Part shown: positions 6,998-13,283 of the stretch, piece by piece
Layout: the number at the start of each line of letters is the position of its first letter
Position numbering within the stretch: position 1 is the stretch's first letter
Assembly: GCA_021812845.1 (NCBI GenBank)
Contig: JAKAML010000001.1
Span: 1-19,658 of the forward strand
From: Pseudomonadota bacterium
GTDB lineage: Bacteria; Pseudomonadota; Alphaproteobacteria; Rhizobiales; Hyphomicrobiaceae
Length of the DNA stretch: 19,658 nt
Direction of reading: 5' to 3'
Position numbers and translations under genes: made by a program
Notes under the pieces: generated by a model
Told to the model about the DNA's origin: nothing
Databases searched by the model: none
What the model saw: only the letters and a program-made list of their open reading frames with translations

Positions 6998-7861
6998 ATG
7001 CGAGATGCAGACGGGGCGGAACCCGCCCGGACGAGCCCTTCGGCGATCGACTTCGCCGTCGCCGACGCCCGCGATGAGGCCTTCACCGTGCTCGGCGGCC
7101 GCGCCGACCTCGGCTTCGTGCTGTTCTGCGATCATGCCTCAAACGCCTTCCCCCGCGAGTACGGAACGCTCGGAATGCCGGCGGCCGAGCTCGAGCGGCA
7201 CATCGCCTACGACATCGGCGCGGCCGGCGTCGTCCGCCGCATCGCCGCCGCGACCGGAGTGCCCGCCATCCTGTCCCACTATTCGCGGCTGCTGATCGAT
7301 CTCAACCGCGGCCCCGACGACCCGACGCTCATCATGCGGCTGTCGGACGGCGCCGTCGTGCCGGGCAACCGCCACCTCGGGGACGACGAGCGCAGGGCGC
7401 GGGTCGCCCGCTTCTACGATCCCTACCACGCCGCCGCCGGCCGCATGATCGACCGCTGCCTCGACACCGGCCACCCTCCGGCCATCCTCTCGGTCCACAC
7501 CTTCACGCCGAGCTGGAAGGGCGATGCCCGGCCCTGGCACGCCTCGATCCTGTGGGACAAGGATCCTCGCCTGGCGCACGCCCTGCTCGACGGCCTGCGC
7601 GCGGACCCGGCACTCGTGGTCGGCGACAACGAGCCCTATTCCGGCCGCCTCGCCGGCGACAGCATGTGGCGCCACGGCACGATGCGCGGCCTCGCGCACG
7701 CGATCGTCGAGATCCGCCAGGATCTCGTCGCCGCCGAGGATGGACAGATCGCGTGGGCCGAGCGTCTCGCCACCATCATGTGCCGGCTCATGGCCTGCGA
7801 CCGCATCGGTCCCCTGCTGCGCAGGATCGAGCATCACGGATCCCACACCGACGCCCGCTGA
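6998..7861 (+). CDS. N-formylglutamate amidohydrolase family protein (copy 2)
   Basis: A 287-residue second member of the FGase family, quite different in sequence from the one at 518-1417. Motifs are CDHASN (44-49), DLNRGPDD (101-108), SVHTF (165-169) and VEIRQDL (237-243), equivalent to the HS, DLNR, H and E/N motifs of the other copy. The substrate is unknown. This subgroup is often found next to DUF1244 genes, as here. The frame opens earlier at 6842, but those residues are not protein-like and overlap the control region shared with the divergent glycerate kinase gene, so the ATG at 6998 is preferred. The DUF1244 gene starts 40 nt after its stop, so the two are probably co-transcribed. 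Confidence 0.9.
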   Translation: MRDADGAEPARTSPSAIDFAVADARDEAFTVLGGRADLGFVLFCDHASNAFPREYGTLGMPAAELERHIAYDIGAAGVVRRIAAATGVPAILSHYSRLLIDLNRGPDDPTLIMRLSDGAVVPGNRHLGDDERRARVARFYDPYHAAAGRMIDRCLDTGHPPAILSVHTFTPSWKGDARPWHASILWDKDPRLAHALLDGLRADPALVVGDNEPYSGRLAGDSMWRHGTMRGLAHAIVEIRQDLVAAEDGQIAWAERLATIMCRLMACDRIGPLLRRIEHHGSHTDAR

Positions 7862-7901
7862 CGCCGGCCGCAACACCACAGAGCCCACCCGGAGACCCCG
7901 C

Positions 7902-8210
7902 ATGACCAGAATCGACGACCAGACCCGCATCGAGCTCGAGGCCGCCGCCTATCGCCGCCTCGTCGACCACCTGCGCACGCGCACCGACGTTCAGAACATC
8001 GACCTCATGAACCTCGCCGGCTTCTGCCGCAATTGCCTCGCCAACTGGTACATGGACGCCGCCAAGTCGAAGGGCATACCGCTCGACAAGGACGGCGCGC
8101 GCGAGATCGTCTACGGAATGCCCTACAAGGACTGGCAGGCGAAGCACCAGAAGGAGGCGACGCCCGACAAGCTCGCCGCCTACGACGTCAATAAGCCCAA
8201 GGAGCATTGA
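7902..8210 (+). CDS. DUF1244 family protein
   Basis: A 102-residue soluble, mostly helical protein. The segment LMNLAGFCRNCLANWYMDAA with C42 and C45 is the hallmark of DUF1244, a family of unknown function widespread in proteobacteria. The CxxC pair could bind metal or be redox active, but no further metal ligand is evident. The start is set by the ATG at 7902, preceded by GGAG seven nt upstream. It probably shares a transcript with the upstream amidohydrolase. A palindromic element follows 20 nt after its stop. Confidence 0.92.
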   Translation: MTRIDDQTRIELEAAAYRRLVDHLRTRTDVQNIDLMNLAGFCRNCLANWYMDAAKSKGIPLDKDGAREIVYGMPYKDWQAKHQKEATPDKLAAYDVNKPKEH

Positions 8211-8229
8211 CGCCGCCCCGGTCCTCGAT

Positions 8230-8276
8230 CCTTCTCCCGGAACGGGAGAAGGTGCCCCGCAGGGGCGGATGAGGGG
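8230..8276. repeat. REP-like double-hairpin element
   Basis: A perfect 10-bp palindrome (CCTTCTCCCG, GAA, CGGGAGAAGG; 8230-8252) is followed by a second hairpin GCCCC-GCA-GGGGC (8254-8266) and GGATGAGGGG. From memory, this is the form of a dispersed intergenic repeat common in Rhizobiales genomes. It may also terminate the DUF1244 transcript, although no T run follows. Confidence 0.75.
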
Positions 8277-8345
8277 CTTCGACGCGGGCGGGAAGATCGT
8301 CACGTCGCAGCCGATGCGCAAGGCGCGTTTGTCGACCCGCACTGT

Positions 8346-8513
8346 TCTACGGCCCGAAAGCGATCACCAGGTCAACCTCTGGCACCAGCTTGAATCTGGA
8401 ACCGAGCCGCACGGCCTCCAGTCGGACATCCACTCGATGAGCAGCAGCGCCTGTTCGGCAATCAGCTCCCTCTCTTCGGGAGTGAATTGCAGAGGGTGTG
8501 CGAGGTCGGCCAT
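8346..8513 (-). pseudogene. Possible small ORF with a frameshift, downstream of mraZ
   Basis: An ATG at 8513, 14 nt after the mraZ stop, opens a frame that reads MADLAHPLQFTPEERELIAE and continues to IEWMSD. It runs on as a 49-residue product to a stop at 8364-8366. Near the codons for WMSD (about 8420-8430), a second frame gives RLEAVRLGSRFKLVPEVDLV, ending IAFGP before a stop just below position 8350. The second half looks more protein-like than the in-frame tail, so either the gene is frameshifted (roughly 56-58 residues when repaired) or the short version is real. No strong ribosome binding site and no recognised family. Coding status is doubtful. Confidence 0.3.
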
Positions 8514-8527
8514 CGGTCGCTCGAGCG

Positions 8528-8992
8528 CTATGCGCCCCCACCGAGCAGCCGCTTGTGCTCGTGGACCTTCTCGCGGGCTAGTTTGCGGCGGGCCTCGAAG
8601 CGGCCGGGCTCCCACATCTGGAACTTGTCGCCAAGGCCGACAAACGTGACGCTGCCCGAAAGACCGGCGTGCGCGCGAAGGCTTTCAGGAACGACGATGC
8701 GGCCGTCGCCATCGATCGACAGCACCTGGACGTCGCCGTAGAGCGCGACGGACAACTCGTCGCGCTCGTCGGAGTAGTCCGGGAGGCGAGCAACGAGGCC
8801 ATCGATCTTCTGCGCAAGTCTCTCGCCGCCTGCATCGAGCGCAGGAGCGTCGAGCGAGGGGTAGCAGTAGACGCCGCGGCTTTCCCCAGCAGCATAGGCG
8901 TCCCGCTCGAGAATGGCGCGGAAGGGCGCGGGAACGGAGACGCGGCCCTTGGCGTCGATCTTGTTGGTGAATGTCGAGACAAAGCGGTCCAT
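8528..8992 (-). CDS. mraZ: Transcriptional regulator MraZ
   Basis: A 154-residue DNA-binding protein with two SpoVT/AbrB-like swapped-hairpin halves. The first, at about residues 5-50, contains the motif DAKGR (13-17); the second, at about 85-131, contains DGDGR (94-98) followed by IVVPESLRAHAGL and FVGLGDKFQMWEP. MraZ forms ring-shaped oligomers, binds TGGG-type repeats ahead of its own gene and controls the dcw (division and cell wall) cluster. The ATG at 8992 is chosen because MDRFVSTFTNKIDAKGR is the family N-terminus. Oddly, rsmH, ftsL and the rest of the dcw cluster do not follow; the next convincing gene is DUF1244 on the other strand. A likely operator lies at 9236-9270. Confidence 0.95.
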   Translation of the reverse strand: MDRFVSTFTNKIDAKGRVSVPAPFRAILERDAYAAGESRGVYCYPSLDAPALDAGGERLAQKIDGLVARLPDYSDERDELSVALYGDVQVLSIDGDGRIVVPESLRAHAGLSGSVTFVGLGDKFQMWEPGRFEARRKLAREKVHEHKRLLGGGA

Positions 8993-9423
8993 CCCTTCGC
9001 TTGTTCGCCCCCGTCGCGCGGATGCCGCGCGTCCTCGACACAACTGGAACCGCCCGCCGGCGACGCGGCCGGACGCGCCACTCGAAACTCACCCCGTCCG
9101 CGGCTCAGCCACCCCCCGGGACCAAGCAGGCAGGGAGGAGGATGACCGGGAGGTCGTGGCGGTCGCTCGGGTCCGGGCCCTCTCTCCGGACCGGCGCCAC
9201 GCCACGATCCCGTGCCCGGTGCGGACGGGCATTCATGGGATCGCATGGATTTTTATGGGCGTCAATGGATCGTTAACGTTTTCCACCGGGCGGATCGGAT
9301 TCAAAACGGGGGGTGCCGAGGGGAACCCAGGCATGTTCCGGTCGTCCGCCCTCGACCGGCAGCGGGCGTTGCGCCATGCTGTGCCGCATTGCGGACGAGG
9401 CTTTGCCGGGCGGGGCGGGCGCG
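8993..9423. other. mraZ leader / TIR gene upstream region
   Basis: 431 bp between the divergent mraZ and TIR-membrane genes. Apart from the operator-like array at 9236-9270 it holds no convincing gene. If the array marks the mraZ promoter, the mraZ mRNA would have a leader of more than 200 nt. No clear -35/-10 pair could be assigned to either gene. Confidence 0.45.
9236..9270. promoter_or_regulatory. Putative MraZ operator: four TGG(G/A) repeats at 10-bp spacing
   Basis: On the plus strand ATGG occurs four times at exactly 10-bp intervals (TGG beginning at 9236, 9246, 9256 and 9266), alternating TGGG and TGGA. A degenerate fifth member (CGGG) begins at 9226. Known MraZ operators are TGGG boxes repeated every 10 bp, which fits a ring protein contacting one face of the helix. 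The array lies upstream of mraZ. On the mraZ coding strand it reads as CCCAT/TCCAT repeats. Confidence 0.75.
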
Positions 9424-10536
9424 ATGGCAGATATTTTCGTGAGCTATTCGAAGTCGGATCGCGCGCTCTGCGCCCGGCTCGCAGCCTGTCTCGAGGCGCA
9501 GGGCTATACGGTCTGGTGGGACAAGAGCCTCAAGGCCGGCGACGAGTTCCGCGACGAGATCGTGAAGGAGCTGGCGAAGGCGCGGGCGGTCATCGTCATC
9601 TGGACTAAGACCTCGGTGGCATCAGATTGGGTGCGCTCGGAGGCAGGCCGCGCCAAGGCCGACGGCAAGCTGATCCCGGTCCGCACGTCGGACATCGACT
9701 ACAAGACGATCCCGCCTCCGTTCGACGTGCTGCACACCGAGATCGCCACCAACGAGGAGCTGATCCGCGCCGCCGTCGTCGCGCAACTCGCGAAGCCGGA
9801 GGTGAAACCGTCTCTGCTCCACATGACGTGGGCCACGTTTCGCCATCAATTCCTGACCTGGTTCGGCGTCGTCGGCGCCGGGATCACGCTTTTCACGGGA
9901 TTGAAAGGCGTGATCGAATTGGCCGGCTGGGCAAGTTGGCTGGTGACGAATTGGACTGAAGTCATGCAGGGAGTCTGGGCGCCGCTCGCGAGACTGTTAA
10001 AGCTCGAGATCGGCGAAGCTGTCGCCCTGGCCCTGTCGTTCTCTGCATACATGCTCGCAGCAGCGATCGGCAGCACGACGGCCACCCATCCCCACTCCGC
10101 GCCACGCCGCTACAAGTCACAGGACTTCAACGCTGGATCCTCGTGGCACTTCCCATGGCTCCTGTCCCTCATTGCAATCTCAAGCGTCGTCTTCTTTACG
10201 GCGGCGTTTACTCTCGCTGCTATCGCGATCGTTGGGAGTCACCGCCGCACACCACCAGGCACATCGCTTTCAATTTCCACGGCGTATATGGCCAGCGTCG
10301 CGCTATTCTTCGCTCCGGTAATAGGGGCGCGTCCGAATCCTGGTGACTCGGTTGGAGAATTTGCCGTGCTTTCACTCCCGGTATTTTTCGTCCCCCTGGC
10401 GATCACTCTCATCTCGGACCCGGAGAGGCTCGCCAAGCGCCTCTGGATGTCGATCGGGCTCGCCGCCGTCATCCTCGCGCTCAACGAGGTCTCGAAGCTC
10501 GGGATCAGCGTCACCGCGCCGAAGGTTCCCGGGTAG
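9424..10536 (+). CDS. TIR-domain protein with C-terminal multi-pass membrane region
   Basis: A 370-residue protein. Residues 2-125 form a TIR domain: DIFVSYSKSD (3-12) is box 1, followed by GYTVWWD (27-33), AVIVIWTKTS (55-64) and SDWVRSE (67-73). E73 in the WVxxE position matches the catalytic glutamate of NAD-cleaving TIR domains. From about residue 143 on, five to six hydrophobic segments are visible (about 143-162, 197-217, 243-270, 282-301, 312-331, 338-353), so it is an integral membrane protein with a cytosolic TIR. Earlier in-frame starts exist, but the TIR fold begins at this ATG. The central part uses TTA, AGA and ATA codons that are rare nearby, which suggests foreign origin. NADase activity and a defence role are inferences; no partner gene was identified. 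Confidence 0.85.
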   Translation: MADIFVSYSKSDRALCARLAACLEAQGYTVWWDKSLKAGDEFRDEIVKELAKARAVIVIWTKTSVASDWVRSEAGRAKADGKLIPVRTSDIDYKTIPPPFDVLHTEIATNEELIRAAVVAQLAKPEVKPSLLHMTWATFRHQFLTWFGVVGAGITLFTGLKGVIELAGWASWLVTNWTEVMQGVWAPLARLLKLEIGEAVALALSFSAYMLAAAIGSTTATHPHSAPRRYKSQDFNAGSSWHFPWLLSLIAISSVVFFTAAFTLAAIAIVGSHRRTPPGTSLSISTAYMASVALFFAPVIGARPNPGDSVGEFAVLSLPVFFVPLAITLISDPERLAKRLWMSIGLAAVILALNEVSKLGISVTAPKVPG

Positions 10537-10590
10537 CGTTCGACCGTCTCGCCGCACGCCGAAAGTATCGCGGCACGATATTCTGATGTC

Positions 10591-10827
10591 ATGAATGCGA
10601 CCGACCGACGGAAACGCGCCAGCCTCGCCGACACCATCGAGCCGCTGCCCTCCGAGGCACGAACCGGCGCGCTCGTCGAGATCGAGGGACGCATCGCGAG
10701 CTTGAGCCAGTCGGCGCTCACCGCCGAGCGGCGATCGATCGTCGCGAACCGCCTCGCAACCCCGCGCCGGCGCGCGGCACCCGAGGCCGTGCGCGCCCTG
10801 CTCGACCGCTTCGACCCCGGGCAATGA
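10591..10827 (+). CDS. Small hypothetical protein
   Basis: A 78-residue reading frame starting 54 nt after the TIR gene stop. It begins MNATDRRKRASLADTIEPLP and contains a helical, charged stretch (GALVEIEGRIASLSQSALTAERRSI) followed by an arginine/alanine-rich tail. Third codon positions are mostly G/C, as in real genes of this genome. No ribosome binding site of note and no recognised family. It could be the second gene of a TIR operon, or spurious. Confidence 0.42.
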   Translation: MNATDRRKRASLADTIEPLPSEARTGALVEIEGRIASLSQSALTAERRSIVANRLATPRRRAAPEAVRALLDRFDPGQ

Positions 10828-11190
10828 TCGAGTGCTGTGGCGCAGCCCTTTGGTTCCCACGCGCGGCTGGCATGACAGCCAAATGACTGCGCCTGAAACG
10901 GTATTGGAAACACAAGCTTGCTCGTGTTCCTTTGGCGCAAGCATTTGCTCTCGACCTCGCAACGAACAGGAGGCGAATGCTTGCGCCGGAACACGAGGTC
11001 GTTCGGATGGCGGCAGCTCCCTGAGAAGCTCTCTGCCATTCGATGATTTGGGTCCGGCCGGAGACATGCTATCCTTCCCCATCGGCGGCCCGGACATCGC
11101 GCGGTCGCTCCCCCTCGTCTCGCGCACTCCGGACTACGCCGCCGCCCTCCCGGCCACGACATCACGCGGCCCGCGATCAAGGAGAGTGCG
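10828..11190. other. Low-GC, structure-rich intergenic region
   Basis: 363 bp without a convincing gene and with visibly lower GC than the flanks. It holds a short hairpin at 10865-10880 (GGCTG/CAGCC), the long inverted repeat at 10921-10997, and a promoter-like pair TTGGGT (11048-11053) and TATCCT (11070-11075; 16-bp spacer) that could drive the gene at 11191. Confidence 0.5.
10921..10997. repeat. 22-bp inverted repeat with a 30-nt loop
   Basis: The left arm is CTCGTGTTCC (10921-10930), then an unpaired TTT, then GGCGCAAGCATT (10934-10945). The right arm is AATGCTTGCGCC (10976-10987) followed by GGAACACGAG (10988-10997). All 22 positions pair. GTGTTCC in the left arm can also pair with GGAAACAC at 10906-10913, so two alternative foldings are possible. 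Confidence 0.85.
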
Positions 11191-11823
11191 ATGGACGACC
11201 GAGACCCCAACGCCGGCTACAACACGACACAGACCGAGGCCGTGGCCGTGTTCCACGACGTCGGGCGGTTCCAGGCGGCGATCGACGAGCTGTTGTCCGC
11301 CGGCTTCGACCACGCCGAGCTGAGCGTCTTGGCGAGCGAGGCCGCGATCATAGCCAAGCTCGGCCACCGCTACGAGAGCACCACCGAGTTCGAGGACGAC
11401 CCCGACGTGCCGCGGATGGCCTACGTGCCGCGCGAGAGCGTCGGCGACGCACAGGGCGCGGTGATCGGGCTTGCGGCCTACGTCCCGGCCATCGTCGGCA
11501 GCGTTGCCGTGATCGGATCGGGCGGAACGCTGCTCGGCGCCATCGGCGCCGCGGCGCTGGCGGGCGGCGGCGGCGCGGCGGTCGGTGCGTGGCTCGCGCA
11601 CCTGGTCGGCAACCGCCACGCGGCGACGCTCGAGCAGCATCTCCACCACGGCGGTCTCTTGCTGTGGGTGAGGACGCACGATGCCCGCCTCGAGCAGCGT
11701 GCGCTCGCGATCCTCGACCGGCACGGCGGCAAGGACATCCACCTGCACACGCTCGCCGCGCCGACGGCACCGCGGACGCCGATCCCGACCCGCCAGCCGC
11801 TGCTGTTCGGCCGCGTCATGTAG
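11191..11823 (+). CDS. Hypothetical membrane protein with glycine-rich transmembrane hairpin
   Basis: A 210-residue protein. The N-terminal part (residues 15-52, EAVAVFHDVGRFQAAIDELL then SAGFDHAELSVLAS) resembles the small alpha/beta unit of general-stress-protein-17M-like and DUF1269-like proteins. Residues about 88-138 are a glycine- and alanine-rich hydrophobic block long enough for two membrane passes. A second short alpha/beta-like segment follows (GGLLLWVRTHDARLEQRALAI, then ILDRHGGKDIHLHTL), so the membrane hairpin interrupts two similar soluble halves. The start has a strong AAGGAGAG site. Codon use is typical of the host genome, so it is probably not part of the same acquisition as the TIR gene. 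Function unknown; envelope stress is a guess. Confidence 0.8.
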   Translation: MDDRDPNAGYNTTQTEAVAVFHDVGRFQAAIDELLSAGFDHAELSVLASEAAIIAKLGHRYESTTEFEDDPDVPRMAYVPRESVGDAQGAVIGLAAYVPAIVGSVAVIGSGGTLLGAIGAAALAGGGGAAVGAWLAHLVGNRHAATLEQHLHHGGLLLWVRTHDARLEQRALAILDRHGGKDIHLHTLAAPTAPRTPIPTRQPLLFGRVM

Positions 11824-11856
11824 GACCATACGCGCGTGCCGGCCGGCGCGCGGAAC

Positions 11857-11912
11857 GCGTGTCGGCACGCGCAGCGAAACGCGTGTCGGAACGCGCACGG
11901 AACGCGCAGCGA
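11857..11912. repeat. Imperfect ACGCG-rich tandem repeat
   Basis: Blocks of the type AACGCGTGTCGG(C/A)ACGCGCA repeat two to three times with decay just after the stop of the gene at 11191-11823. Boundaries are approximate. Confidence 0.5.
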
Positions 11913-11919
11913 GAAGCAC

Positions 11920-12038
11920 GGCCGGCTCCCCGCAGTGAAGTCGCCGAGGGCCGCGACAAACCCGGCCGGCTCCCCGCAGGGGGAGCGGAGCCCGATCCGC
12001 CCTCGGCGGCCGGCTCCCCGCAGGGGAGTCGCCGAGGG
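11920..12038. repeat. Three palindromic REP-like units downstream of rnpB
   Basis: GGCCGGCTCCCCGCAG begins at 11920, 11964 and 12008. Units 1 and 3 continue into TCGCCGAGGG. Unit 3 is nested in a strong hairpin: CCCTCGGCG (12000-12008) pairs with CGCCGAGGG (12030-12038) around CTCCCC-GCA-GGGGAG. On the minus strand this lies directly after the 3' end of rnpB and may act in its termination. Confidence 0.75.
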
Positions 12039-12049
12039 CAAGGGTCGAC

Positions 12050-12463
<414 letters not shown>

Positions 12464-12494
12464 CCGCCTCACATGAAGCCCGACGCGGCCGGCG

Positions 12495-13283
12495 TCAAGC
12501 CACCCCCGCCCGCGGCAGCGTCGCGATCAGCTTCTCGAGGGTGACGAGCGTCGAGGCGTCGATGAGGCCGTCGACGCGGCCGGTGCGGAAATGGCGCTGG
12601 AACGCCTTCACCACCTTCGCCGTCTGACGATCGAGCACGCCGTGGTCCGGCACGCCGTAGCCGTAGTCGCGGAGCAGCCCCTGCATCAGCGCGACGCGCG
12701 CGTCGACGCTGCCCGTCCCGAGCCCGCCGTCGCGGCCGTCGACCATGGCCGGCTCCACCCAGTGGCCGACGCCGTCGCGGGCGAGCCGCGCCCAGTCGAA
12801 CTTCTCGCCGGGATCGATCTTGCGGTGGGGCGCGACGTCGGAATGGGCGAGCACGCGCTCCCTCGGCACGGCGTGCCGCCCGAGGATGTCGCGGCAGAGC
12901 ACCGTCACCGCCCGCATCTGCGCCTCGGTGAAGTCGTGGTAGCCGTCCTCGTGGCCCGGGTTCTGGATCTCGATCCCGATCGAGCGCGAGTTGATGTCGC
13001 GGTCGCCCGCCCACTCCGAGACTCCCGCGTGCCAGGCCCGCTGCGCCTCCGCGACGAGCTGCGTGATGCGGCCGTCGAGATCGACGACGTAGTGGGCCGA
13101 GACCTTGCTCTCCGGCCGCGACAGCCAGTCGATCGCCTTCTCGGCCGAGCTCATGCCCGTGTAGTGCAGGAGGATCAGGTCGGGCCGCCGGCCGTCGCGG
13201 CGCGGCTCGACGTTCGGCGACGGATGGAGCCCGTCGACCAGCGGGCTGTCGGGCCGGTCGATGAGCGCCGCCGCGGCCGTCAT
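12495..13283 (-). CDS. N-acetylmuramoyl-L-alanine amidase, AmpD/AmiD type with PG-binding domain
   Basis: A 262-residue zinc amidase that cuts the bond between N-acetylmuramic acid and L-alanine in peptidoglycan or its recycled fragments. The Amidase_2 domain covers about residues 32-170: H40 in LILLHYT, H147 in LAHSDV and D157 in RKIDPGEKFDW occupy the zinc-ligand positions of AmpD (the last two ten residues apart, as expected), and E105 in GIEIQNPG is the conserved acidic residue. A C-terminal peptidoglycan-binding domain at about 200-255 (LMQGLLRDYGYGV...TAKVVKAFQRHFR) is typical of AmiD-like rather than short AmpD proteins. No signal peptide was seen, which suggests a cytoplasmic recycling role. 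The ATG at 13283 overlaps the upstream DnaJ-like gene by 4 bp (ATGA). Confidence 0.93.
   Translation of the reverse strand: MTAAAALIDRPDSPLVDGLHPSPNVEPRRDGRRPDLILLHYTGMSSAEKAIDWLSRPESKVSAHYVVDLDGRITQLVAEAQRAWHAGVSEWAGDRDINSRSIGIEIQNPGHEDGYHDFTEAQMRAVTVLCRDILGRHAVPRERVLAHSDVAPHRKIDPGEKFDWARLARDGVGHWVEPAMVDGRDGGLGTGSVDARVALMQGLLRDYGYGVPDHGVLDRQTAKVVKAFQRHFRTGRVDGLIDASTLVTLEKLIATLPRAGVA

Noticed and set aside
8230..8276. Intrinsic terminator proper
   Set aside because: Strong hairpins but no T run; better described as a REP-like repeat.
9424..10827. Thoeris or CBASS system
   Set aside because: The TIR protein has no ThsA/SIR2-SLOG neighbour, no nucleotidyltransferase, and no SAVED or STING domain.
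10239..11210. Minus-strand frame of 323 codons across the inverted repeat and the TIR gene end
   Set aside because: Low-complexity and antisense to the TIR gene over part of its length; no domain and no start signal.
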